Source of the DNA: Neogale vison
Taxonomy: Eukaryota > Chordata > Mammalia > Carnivora > Mustelidae
NCBI RefSeq assembly: GCF_020171115.1
Contig: NC_058095.1
Span: 49,226,001-49,290,000 of the forward strand
DNA: 64,000 nucleotides
Direction of reading: 5' to 3'
Shown here: positions 1 to 9,289 of the stretch, piece after piece
Numbering within the stretch: position 1 is the stretch's first letter
How the letters are laid out: each line of letters begins with the position of its first letter
Notes under the pieces: model-generated
Databases searched by the model: none
What the model was told of the DNA's origin: nothing
What the model saw: only the letters and a program-made list of their open reading frames with translations
Made by a program: the position numbers and the translations under genes

Positions 1-1546
1 GCCCAGGGAACCGACTCTTTTTTCCCAGCGACTGCTATGCTTTCGCAGAGGTTTTCAGCTTGGCCTGAACCGCACTTCGCTGCTGCTTCCTCAGCAAGGC
101 TTTGGGCGTTCGCTCTGTCGCGTCAGGGAAGGAGATCTGTGGGAGAGCTGGTGCCTCTTTGGGCTTTGCTCTCCCAGGCTCCATGGTCGCACCCTGGGTT
201 CACCGTGCCAGGCTGAACTTCGCAGACACATCCACCACCCTGCAGCAGCGTGCGTGGTCTAGGATGACACTCCCTGCCAACTGCCATCTCCTGGCGTAGT
301 AAGGCTTGGCTTTTCGCTCTGGAGTTCAGGCGGACTCGGGGACTAGGCCAGTGCCTTCCGCATAGGAAAGGAAAGGCGACAGGAACCCTGCACAGCACCC
401 GTGCACTGGGATGGGGAGCTGTGGGGGACTATACCCTCTTCTTCCCCGACACACCCCCTGCCACCCCCAACGCTGCCACCTCTTGGAGGAAGATGGCATC
501 TGGCTGCCTTTTCTTCCAGGGAGCTGTATCTGCGAGTTCTGGGTATGGCGCCTGGTGGCAAGCCCATGTCTGCCCTAGGGACAGGTGGCCTTGGAGATGC
601 TGTCCCCTTGGGACAGGAGGCACACAGAACAGGCCTGCATTCTGCCCAGACCCTTCCTCAGAGTGGATTATGCGCGTCTGCCCTAGCTGTCCCCTCGTGT
701 CTTCCTAAAGCCAGGCTTTCGTCTCTACGAATAGGGAGCGGGTGACACTTGTCTTGCCACCGTCCCGCTGTTCTTCCCAGGGCAGGCTCTCCTGCTTTGT
801 GACTGTTTCACGACAACAAGGCCAACGGCTCCTTCTCTTCTCACGGGGAGGCGTTCTGCTCCTTCCCCAGACTTGCTCCCGGGAGCACGGTGACAGCCGT
901 GTCTCTATCCTTAAGGCCCTTTCCAGATGTGCATCCACGCTTCTCTCGCAGGCAGTGAGGATGCTAAGGTAAGAGAATTTCGGTCCATATTGGTTTCTTC
1001 CACCGTGCTGCGCAGACTAGCTCAGGCAAGCAGGAGCAGCATCCCACAAAGCGACTCAGATTTCCCAACGAATGCTGTGCTTTCCCAGTGCAGGAGCCTG
1101 GTGAAAGAGGATTTCGCTGTAGGGTGGTTTCTCCCAACTTGAGACTTGGTCTAGGCAAGCAGGAGCAGCAGCCCGCAGAACCGACTCTGATTTCTGAGCA
1201 AACGGAGAGGGTGACACTTGTTTTGCCACCTGCCCGCTTCTATTGCAATGCATGCCCTCCTGTTTCATGACCTTTCATTAAGACTGTTTCTACAAGCACA
1301 ACCACGCTTCTCTCTCAAGTAGAGGGGATGCCCGGGACAAGAGGAATTCGCTCCATGCGGGTTACTTATACCGTGCTTCAGAGACTATGTTCAGGCAAGC
1401 GGCCTCTGAATCGCACAGAACCGACTCTGTTTTCCCCAAGAATGCTGTGCTTTCCTAGAGGGAATGCCCAGGCAAAGAGGCTTTCGCTCTATGCGGGATT
1501 CTGCCACCGTGCTGCCAGTACTAGGCTCAAGCAAGCAGCAACAGCA
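1..1546 (+). repeat. Satellite unit 1, type a, 1,546 bp
   Basis: Three one-base losses: CAGACCCTTCC, GCTCCCGGGAGC, CTAAGGTAAG. Private or shared rare changes: ACATCCACC, CTTCCGCATAGG. B1 (978) is broken (TTGG for CGGG); B2 intact at 1346; B3 intact at 1482. Confidence 0.97.
875..886. other. Perfect 12-bp palindrome in type-a unit
   Basis: GCTCCCGGGAGC is its own reverse complement. Most units have one more G (GCTCCCGGGGAGC). The one-base loss that perfects the palindrome also occurs at 13259-13270, 24095-24106 and 28737-28748. Confidence 0.8.
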
Positions 1547-3094
1547 GCCCAGGGAACCGACTCTTTTTTCCCAGCGACTGCTATGCTTTCGCAGAGGTTT
1601 TCAGCTTGGCCTGAACCGCACTTCGCTGCTGCTTCCTCAGCAAGGCTTTGGGCGTTTGCTCTGTCGCCTCAGGGAAGGAGATCTGTGGGAGAGCTGGTGC
1701 CTCTTTGGGCTTTGCTCTCCCAGGCTCCATGGTCTCACCATGGGTTCACCGTGCCAGGCTGAACTTCGCAGACACAGCCACCACCCTGCAGCAGCGTGCG
1801 TGGTCTAGGATGACACTCCCTGCCAACTGCCATCTCCTGGCGTAGTAAGGCTTGGCTTTTCGCTCTGCAGTTCAGGCAGACTCGGGGACTAGGCCAGTGC
1901 CTTCCCCATAGGAAAGGAGAGGCGACAGGAACCCTGCACAGCGCCCGTACACTGGGATGGGGAGCTGTTGGGGACTATACCCTCTTCTTCCCCGACACAG
2001 CCCCTGCCACCCCCAACGCTGCCACCTCTTGGAGGAAGATGGCATCTGGCTGCCTTTTCTTCCAGGGAGCTGTATCTGCGAGTTCTGGGTATGGCGCCTG
2101 GTGGCAAGCCCACGTCTCCCTAGGGACAGGTGGCCTTGGAGATGCTGTCCCCTTGGGACAGGAGGCACACAGAACAGGCCTGCATTCTGCCCAGACTCCT
2201 TCCTCAGAGTGGAGTATGCGCGTCTGCCCTAGCCGTCCCCTCGTGTCTTCCTAAAGCCAGGCTTTCGTCTCTACGAACAGGGAGCGGGTGACACTTGTCT
2301 TGCCACCGTCCCGCTGTTCTTCCCAGGGCAGGCTCTCCTGCTTTGTGACTGTTTCACGACAACAAGGCCAACGGCTCCTTCTCTTCTCACGGGGAGGCGT
2401 TCTGCTCCTTCCCCAGACTTGCTCCCGGGGAGCACGGTGACAGCCGTGTCCCTATCCTTAAGGCCCTTTCCAGATGTGCATCCACGCTTCTCTCGCAGGC
2501 AGTGAGGATGCTAGGGCCAAGAGAATTTCGCTCCATGCGGGTTTCTTCCACCGTGCTGCGCAGACTAGCTCAGGCAAGCAGAAGCAGCATCCCACAAAGC
2601 AACTCAGATTTCCCAACGAATGCTGTGCTTTCCCAGTGCAGGAGCCTGGTGAAAGAGGATTTCGCTGTAGGGTGGTTTCTCCCAACTTGAGACTTGGCCT
2701 AGGCAAGCAGGAGCAGCAGCCCGCAGAACCAACTATGATTTCTGAGCAATAGGATAGGGTGACACTTGTCTTGCCACCTGCCCGCTACTATTGCAATGCA
2801 TGCTCTCCTGTTTCATGACCTTTCCTTAAGACTGTTTCTACAGGCACAACCACGCTTCTCTCTCAAATAGAGTTGATGCCCGGGACAAGAGGATTTCGCT
2901 CCATGCGGGTTTCTTACACCGTGCTTCAGAGACTATGTTCAGGCAAGCGGCCTCTGAATCGCACAGAACCGACTCTGTTTTCCCCAAGAATGCTGTGCTT
3001 TCCTAGAGGGAATGCCCAGGCAAGGAGGCTTTCGCTCTATGCAGGATTCTGCAACCGTGCTGCCAATACTAGGCTCAAGCAAGCAGCAACAGCA
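1547..3094 (+). repeat. Satellite unit 2, type k, 1,548 bp
   Basis: One-base loss in ACGTCTCCCTAG. Left region has GTCGCCTC, TCTCACCATGG and GCTGTTGGGG; M1 has GCAGAAGCAGC; the end of M1 has AATAGGATA. B1 intact at 2526, B2 intact at 2894, B3 (3030) broken (CAGG for CGGG). Confidence 0.97.
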
Positions 3095-4643
3095 GCCCAG
3101 GGAACCGACTCTTTTTTCCCAGCGACTGCTATGCTTTCGCAGAGGTTTTCAGCTTGGCCTGAACCGCACTTCGCTGCTGCTTCCTCAGCAAGGCTTTGGG
3201 CGTTTGCTCTGTCGCCTCAGGGAAGGAGATCTGTGGGAGAGCTGGTGCCTCTTTGGGCTTTGCTCTCCCAGGCTCCATGGTCTCACCATGGGTTCACCGT
3301 GCCAGGCTGAACTTCGCAGACACAGCCACCACCCTGCAGCAGCGTGCGTGGTCTAGGATGACACTCCCTGCCAACTGCCATCTCCTGGCGTAGTAAGGCT
3401 TGGCTTTTCGCTCTGCAGTTCAGGCAGACTCGGGGACTAGGCCAGTGCCTTCCCCATAGGAAAGGAGAGGCGACAGGAACCCTGCACAGCGCCCGTACAC
3501 TGGGATGGGGAGCTGTTGGGGACTATACCCTCTTCTTCCCCGACACAGCCCCTGCCACCCCCAACGCTGCCACCTCTTGGAGGAAGATGGCATCTGGCTG
3601 CCTTTTCTTCCAGGGAACTGTATCTGCGAGTTCTGGGTATGGCGCCTGGTGGCAAGCCCACGTCTGCCCTAGGGACAGGTGGCCTTGGAGATGCTGTCCC
3701 CTTGGGACAGGAGGCACACAGAACAGGCCTGCATTCTGCCCAGACTCCTTCCTCAGAGTGGAGTATGCGCGTCTGCCCTAGCCGTCCCCTCGTGTCTTCC
3801 TAAAGCCAGGCTTTCGTCTCTACGAACAGGGAGCGGGTGACACTTGTCTTGCCACCGTGCCGCTATTCTTCCCAGGGCAGGCTCTCCTGCTTTGTGACTG
3901 TTTCACGACAACAAGGCCAACGGCTCCTTCTCTTCTCACGGGGAGGCGTTCTGCTCCTTCCCCAGACTTGCTCCCGGGGAGCACGGTGACAGCCGTGTCC
4001 CTATCCTTAAGGCCCTTTCCAGATGTGCATCCACGCTTCTCTCGCAGGCAGTGGGGATGCTAGGGCCAAGAGAATTTCGCTCCATGTGGGTTTCTTCCAC
4101 CGTGCTGCGCAGACTAGCTCAGGCAAGCAGGAGCAACATCCCACAAAGCGACTCAGATTTCCCAACGAATGCTGTGCTTTCCCAGTGCAGGAGCCTGGTG
4201 AAAGAGGATTTCGCTGTAGGGTGGTTTCTCCCAACTTGAGACTTGGTCTAGGCAAGCAGGAGCAGCAGCCCGCAGAACCGACTCTGATTTCTGAGCAAAC
4301 GGAGAGGGTGACACTTGTCTTGCCACCTGCCCGCTACTATTGCAATGCATGCCCTCCTGTTTCATGACCTTTCCTTAAGACTGTTTCTACAGGCACAACC
4401 ACGCTTCTCTCTCAAGTAGAGGGGATGCCCGGGAAAAGAGGATTTCGCTCCATGCGGGTTTCTTACACCGTGCTTAAGAGACTATGTTCAGGCAAGCGGC
4501 CTCTGAATCGCACAGAACCGACTCTGTTTTCCCCAAGAATGCTGTGCTTTCCTAGAGGGAATGCCCAGGCAAAGAGGCTTTAGCTCTATGCGGGATTCTG
4601 CCACCGTGCTGCCAATATTAGGCTCAAGCAAGCAGCAACAGCA
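3095..4643 (+). repeat. Satellite unit 3, type t, 1,549 bp (full length)
   Basis: The left region is close to unit 2; from about 3.82 kb it switches to the seven-unit block. B1 (4075) broken (TGGG, a C-to-T change at a CpG), B2 intact at 4443, B3 (4579) broken (TTAG for TTCG). CTTAAGAG near 4468 is shared with unit 10. Confidence 0.97.
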
Positions 4644-5930
4644 GCCCAGGGAACCGACTCTTTTTTCCCAGCGACTGCTATGCTTTGGCAGAGGTTTTCA
4701 GCTTGGCCTGAACCGCACTTCGCTGCTGCTTCCTCAGCAAGGCTTTGGGCGTTCGCTCTGTCGCGTCAGGGAAGGAGATCTGTGGGAGAGCTGGTGCCTC
4801 TATGGGCTTTGCTCTCCCAGGCTCCATGGTCGCACCCTGGGTACACCGTGCCAGGATGAACTTCGCAGACACAGCCACCACCCTGCAGCAGCGTGCGTGG
4901 TCTAGGATGACACTCCCTGCCAACTGCCATCTCCTGGCGTAGTAAGGCTTGGCTTTCCTTCTGGAGTTCAGGCGGACTCGGGGACTAGGCCAGGGCCTTC
5001 CCCATAGGAAAGGAGAGGCGACAGGAACCCTGCACAGCGCCCGTGCACTGGTATGGGAAGCTGTGCGGGACTATACCCTCTTCTTCCCCGACACACCCCC
5101 TGCCACCCCCAACGCTGCCACCTCTTGGAGGAAGATGGCATCTGGCTGCCTTTTCTTCCAGGGAGCTGTATCTGTGAGTTCTGGGTATGGCGCCTGGTGG
5201 CAAGCCCACGTCTGCCCTAGGGACAGGTGGCCTTGGAGATGCTCTCCCCTTGGGACAGGAGGCACACAGAACAGGCCTGCATTCTGCCCAGACTCCTTCC
5301 TCAGAGTGGAGTATGCGCGTCTGCCCTAGCCGTCCCCTCGTGTCTTCCTAAAGCCAGGCTTTCGTCTCTATGAACAGGGAGCGGGTGACACTTGTCTTGC
5401 CACCATCCCGCTGTTCTTCCCAGGGCAGGCTCTTCTGCTTTGCGACTGTTTCCCGACAACAAGGCCTACGGCTCCTTCTCTTCTCACGGGGAGGCGTTCT
5501 GCTACTTCCCCAGACTTGCTCCCGGGGAGCACGGTGACAGCCGTGTCCCTATCCTTAAGGCCCTTTCCAGATGTGCATCCACGCTTCTCTCGCAGGCAGT
5601 GGGGATGCTAGGGCCAAGAGAATTTCGCTCCATGCGGGATTCTTCCACCGTGCTGCGCAGACTATCTCAAGCAAGCAGCAGCAACATCCCACAAAGCGAC
5701 TCAGATTCCCCAACGAATGCTGTGCTTTCCCAGTGCAGGAGCCTGGTGAAAGAGGATTTCGCTGTAGGGTGGTTTCTCCCAACTTGAGACTTGGCCTAGG
5801 CAAGAAGGAGCAGCAGCCCGCAGAACCGACTCTGATTTCTGAGCAAACGGAGAGGGTGACACTTGTCTTGCCACCTGCCCGCTACTATTGCAATGCATGC
5901 CCTCCTGTTTCATGACCTTTCATTAAGACT
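3821..5930 (+). repeat. Internal t-d pair within the seven-unit block, offset 4,646 bp
   Basis: The second half of unit 3 through unit 4 is nearly repeated as the second half of unit 6 through unit 7 (about 8,467-10,580), and both again in copy B. Shared markers are CCATGTGGGTTT at B1, TATGGGC, GGGTACACC, TTTCCTTCTGG, GCTGTGCGGG and CTGTGAGTTC. The seven-unit block therefore holds an older three-unit-offset duplication. Confidence 0.85.
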
Positions 5931-6191
5931 GTTTCTACAGGCACAACCACGCTTCTCTCTCAAGTAGAGGGGATGCCCGGGACAAGAGGATTTCGCTCCA
6001 TGCGGGTTTCTTACACCGTGCTTCAGAGACTATGTTCAGGCAAGCGGCCTCTGAATCGCACAGAACCGACTCTGTTTTTCCCAAGAAAGCTGTGCTTTCC
6101 TAGAGGGAATGCCCAGGCAAAGAGGCTTTCGCTCTATGCGGGATTCTGCCACCGTCCTGCCAATACTAGGCTCAAGCAAGCAGCAACAGCA
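4644..6191 (+). repeat. Satellite unit 4, type d, 1,548 bp
   Basis: One-base loss in CTTTCCTTCTGG. Markers TTTGGCAG, TATGGGC, CCAGGATGAAC (private), GCTGTGCGGG, GGCCTACGG, GCAAGAAGG. B1 5623, B2 5991 and B3 6127 are all intact; B1 ends in A (CGGGA), as in the human consensus. Confidence 0.97.
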
Positions 6192-6931
6192 GCCCAGGGA
6201 ACCGACTCTTTTTTCCCAGCGACTGCTATGCTTTCGCAGAGGTTTTCAGCCTGGCCTGAACCGCACTTCGCTGCTGCTTCCTCAGCAAGGCTTTGGGCGT
6301 TCGCTCTGTCGCGTCAGGGAAGGAGATCTGTGGGAGAGCTGGTGCCTCTTTGGGCTTTGCTCTCCCAGGCTCCATGGTCGCACCCTGGGTTCACCGTGCC
6401 AGGCTGAACTTCGCAGACACAGCCACCACCCTGCAGCAGCGTGCGTGGTCTAGGATGACACTCCCTGCCAACTGCCATCTCCTGGCGTAGTAAGGCTTGG
6501 CTTTTCGCTCTGGAGTTCAGGCGGACTCGGGGACTAGGCCAGTGCCTTCCCCATAGGAAAGGAGAGGCGACAGGAACCCTGCACAGCGCCCGTGCACTGG
6601 GATGGGGAGCTGTGGGGGACTATACCCTCTTCTTCCCCGACACACCCCCTGCCACCCCCAACGCTGCCACCTCTTGGAGGAAGATGGCATCTGGCTGCCT
6701 TTTCTTCCAGGGAGCTGTATCTGCGAGTTCTGTGTATGGCGCCTGGTGGCAAGCCCACGTCTGCCCTAGGGACAGGTGGCCTTGGAGATGCTGTCCCCTT
6801 GGGACAGGAGGCACACAGAACAGGCCTGCATTCTGCCCAGACTCCTTCCTCAGAGTGGAGTATGCACGTCAGCCCTAGCCGTCCCCTCGTGTCTTCCTAA
6901 AGCCAGGCTTTCGTCTCTACGAACAGGGAGC
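6192..6931 (+). repeat. Reference unit (unit 5): left region without boxes
   Basis: The first 740 bp of the unit. It begins with the tail of the previous M2 module (CCGACTC, T-run, GCGACTGCTATGC). It then holds diverged TTCGCT motifs (near 6300 and 6504, with a TTCGTCT at 6910), a G-run/C-run tract and the small inverted repeat TGTCCCCTTGGGACA. It contains no CENP-B-box match and no supported gene. Confidence 0.8.
6598..6661. other. Reference unit: G-run then C-run tract (possible non-B DNA)
   Basis: On the + strand, G-runs of 3, 4 and 5 (6599-6618) are followed by C-runs of 4, 5 and 5 (6635-6659). The two halves could pair as an imperfect hairpin, or each strand could form a weak quadruplex. 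The tract recurs in every unit with small changes. No function is shown. Confidence 0.4.
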
Positions 6932-7171
6932 GGGTGACACTTGTCTTGCCACCGTCCCGCTGTTCTTCCCAGGGCAGGCTCTCCTGCTTTGTGACTGTTT
7001 CACGACAACAAGGCCAACGGCTCCTTCTCTTCTCACGGGGAGGCGTTCTGCTCCTTCCCCAGACTTGCTCCCGGGGAGCACGGTGACAGCCGTGTCCCTA
7101 TCCTTAAGGCCCTTTCCAGATGTGCATCCACGCTTCTCTCGCAGGGAGTGAGGATGCTAGGGCCAAGAGAA

Positions 7172-7188
7172 TTTCGCTCCATGCGGGT
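7172..7188 (+). promoter_or_regulatory. CENP-B-box-like motif B1 (reference unit)
   Basis: TTTCGCTCCATGCGGGT has all nine essential positions of the CENP-B box (TTCG, A, CGGG at the correct spacing). The four bases after TTCG and one base after A differ from the human consensus. CENP-B is the mammalian pogo-transposase-derived centromere protein that binds this motif. Binding here is inferred, not shown. Confidence 0.7.
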
Positions 7189-7305
7189 TTCATCCACCGT
7201 GCTGCGCAGACTAGCTCAGGCAAGCAGGAGCAGCATCCCACAAAGCGACTCAGATTTCCCAACGAATGCTGTGCTTTCCCAGTGCAGGAGCCTGGTGAAA
7301 GAGGA

Positions 7306-7322
7306 TTTCGCTGTAGGGTGGT
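7306..7322 (+). promoter_or_regulatory. Decayed CENP-B-box relative (reference unit)
   Basis: TTTCGCTGTAGGGTGGT keeps TTCG and the central A but has GTGG where CGGG is required. By position in M1 it corresponds to B3 in M2, so it is probably a lost box or one that never matured. The GTGG form is present in every unit. Confidence 0.5.
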
Positions 7323-7539
7323 TTCTCCCAACTTGAGACTTGGTCTAGGCAAGCAGGAGCAGCAGCCCGCAGAACCGACTCTGATTTCTGAGCAAACGGA
7401 GAGGGTGACACTTGTCTTGCCACCTGCTCGCTACTATTGCAATGCATGCCCTCCTGTTTCATGACCTTTCATTAAGACTGTTTCTACAGGCACAACCACG
7501 CTTCTCTCTCAAGTAGAGGGGATGCCCGGGACAAGAGGA

Positions 7540-7556
7540 TTTCGCTCCATGCGGGT
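7540..7556 (+). promoter_or_regulatory. CENP-B-box-like motif B2 (reference unit)
   Basis: Same 17 bases as B1 and 368 bp downstream of it. In a-type units and unit 18 the first base is A instead of T (GAATTCG), which does not touch an essential position. Confidence 0.72.
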
Positions 7557-7675
7557 TTCGTACACCGTGCTTCAGAGACTATGTTCAGGCAAGCGGCCTC
7601 TGAATCGCACAGAACCGACTCTGTTTTCCCCAAGAATGCTGTGCTTTCCTAGAGGGAATGCCCAGGCAAAGAGGC

Positions 7676-7692
7676 TTTCGCTCTATGCGGGA
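7676..7692 (+). promoter_or_regulatory. CENP-B-box-like motif B3 (reference unit)
   Basis: TTTCGCTCTATGCGGGA fits all nine essential positions and also matches the human consensus at the final A. It lies 136 bp after B2, and about 1,044 bp of box-free sequence follows before the next unit's B1. Confidence 0.74.
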
Positions 7693-7740
7693 TTCTGCCA
7701 CCGTGCTGCCAATACTAGGCTCAAGCAAGCAGCAACAGCA

Positions 7741-9289
7741 GCCCAGGGAACCAACTCTTTTTTCCCAGCGACTGCTATGCTATCGCAGAGGTTTTCAGCT
7801 TGGCCTGAACCGCACTTCGCTGCTGCTTCCTCAGCAAGGCTTTGGGCATTCGCTCTGTCGCGTCAGGGAAGGAGATCTGTGGGAGAGCTGGTGCCTCTTT
7901 GGGCTTTGCTCTCCCAGGCTCCATGGTCGCACCCTGGGTTCACCGTGCCAGGCTGAACTTCGCAGACACAGCCACCACCCTGCAGCAGCGTGCGTGGTCT
8001 AGGATGACACTCCCTGCCAACTGCCATCTCCTGGCGTAGTAAGGCTTGGCTTTTCGCTCTGCAGTTCAGGCAGACTCGGGGACTAGGCCAGTGCCTTCCC
8101 CATAGGAAAGGAGAGGCGACAGGAACCCTGCACAGCGCCCGTACACTGGGATGGGGAGCTGTGGGGGACTATACCCTCTTCTTCCCCGACACACCCCCTG
8201 CCACCCCCAACGCTGCCACCTCTTGGAGGAAGATGGCATCTGGCTGCCTTTTCTTCCAGGGAGCTGTATCTGCGAGTTCTGGGTATGGCGCCTGGTGGCA
8301 AGCCCACGTCTGCCCTAGGGACAGGTGGCCTTGGAGATGCTGTCCCCTTGGGACAGGAGGCTCACAGAACAGGCCTGCATTCTGCCCAGACTCCTTCCTC
8401 AGAGTGGAGTATGCGCGTCTGCCCTAGCCGTCCCCTCGTGTCATCCTAAAGCCAGGCTTTCGTCTCTACGAACAGGGAGCGGGTGACACTTGTCTTGCCA
8501 CCGTGCCGCTATTCTTCCCAGGGCAGGCTCTCCTGCTTTGTGACTGTTTCACGACAACAAGGCCAACGGCTCCTTCTCTTCTCACGGAGAGGCGTTCTGC
8601 TCCTTCCCCAGACTTGCTCCCGGGGAGCACGGTGACAGCCGTGTCCCTATCCTTAAGGCCCTTTCCAGATGTGCATCCACGCTTCTCTCGCAGGCAGTGG
8701 GGATGCTAGGGCCAAGAGAATTTCGCTCCATGTGGGTTTCTTCCACCGTGCTGCGCAGACTAGCTCAGGCAAGCAGGAGCAACATCCCACAAAGCGACTC
8801 AGATTTCCCAACGAATGCTGTGCTTTCCCAGTGCAGGAGCCTGGTGAAAGAGGATTTCGCTGTAGGGTGGTTTCTCCCAACTTGAGACTTGGTCTAGGCA
8901 AGCAGGAGCAGCAGCCCGCAGAACCGACTCTGATTTCTGAGCAAACGGAGAGGGTGACACTTGTCTTGCCACCTGCCCGCTACAATTGCAATGCATGCCC
9001 TCCTGTTTCATGACCTTTCCTTAAGACTGTTTCTACAGGCACAACCACGCTTCTCTCTCAAGTAGAGGGGATGCCCGGGAAAAGAGGATTTCGCTCCATG
9101 CGGGTTTCTTACACCGTGCTTCAGAGACTATGTTCAGGCAAGCGGCCTCTGAATCGCACAGAACCGACTCTGTTTTCCCCAAGAATGCTGTGCTTTCCTA
9201 GAGGGAATGCCCAGGCAAAGAGGCTTTCGCTCTATGCGGGATTCTGCCACCGTGCTGCCAATACTAGGCTCAAGCAAGCAGCAACAGCA
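7741..9289 (+). repeat. Satellite unit 6, type t, 1,549 bp
   Basis: Markers CCAACTC, GCTATCGCAG, GGGCATTCGC, GAGGCTCACAG, GTGTCATCC, GTGCCGCTATTC, CTACAATTGC. B1 (8721) broken (TGGG); B2 9089 and B3 9225 intact. Confidence 0.97.

Larger units (their letters stand above)
1..1650 (+). repeat. Eighteen-unit-offset match of unit 1 with unit 19
   Basis: Unit 1 matches 27,863-29,512 at an offset of 27,862 bp. Shared rare changes are ACATCCACC, CTTCCGCATAGG, GGATTATGCG, CTAAGGTAAG, CCATATTGG and CTACAAGCAC. The match is lost where unit 2 begins to carry GTCGCCTC while unit 20 keeps GTCGCGTC. Confidence 0.85.
6932..7402 (+). repeat. Reference unit: module M1
   Basis: Starts at GGGTGACACTTGTCTTGCC and ends just before the second occurrence of that motif. 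It holds the CCACGCTTCTCTC motif, box B1, and 134 bp later a decayed box. Compared with M2 it carries about 100 bp extra (around CGACAACAAGGCC through GACAGCCGTG). M1 carries most of the type-specific variants used to classify units. Confidence 0.8.
6192..7740 (+). repeat. Satellite unit 5, type f, 1,549 bp (used as reference)
   Basis: Full length without indels. Markers CAGCCTGGCC, TCTGTGTATGG, GCACGTCAGCC, CAGGGAGTGAGG and GGTTTCATCC. B1 7172, B2 7540 and B3 7676 all intact. Confidence 0.97.
7403..7772 (+). repeat. Reference unit: module M2
   Basis: A diverged copy of M1 in the same order: GGGTGACACTTGTCTTGCC, CTCCTG followed by TTTCATGAC, CCACGCTTCTCTC, box B2, and 136 bp later box B3, then AACCGACTC and a T-run corresponding to AACCGACTCTGATTTC of M1. 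It runs slightly past the unit mark into the next unit; its right edge is approximate. Confidence 0.75.

Noticed and set aside
1328..1762. Open frame of 144 codons repeated in most units (+ strand), with similar 114- and 65-codon frames
   Set aside because: Three frames overlap here, and all change or fuse when units gain or lose single bases (for example at 12,301-12,600, 13,712-14,191 and 52,414-52,881). There is no recognisable domain, start context or consistent stop. The frames are open because stop codons are scarce in this GC-rich repeat.
6292..6930. Additional CENP-B boxes at the TTCGCT motifs of the left region
   Set aside because: After TTCG the central A and CGGG are missing (GTCGCG, GGAGTT, TACGAA contexts), so the essential pattern is not met.
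8319..8340. CTCF-like site at CTGCCCTAGGGACAGG
   Set aside because: Only part of the core motif fits and the rest mismatches; not supportable without a matrix scan.
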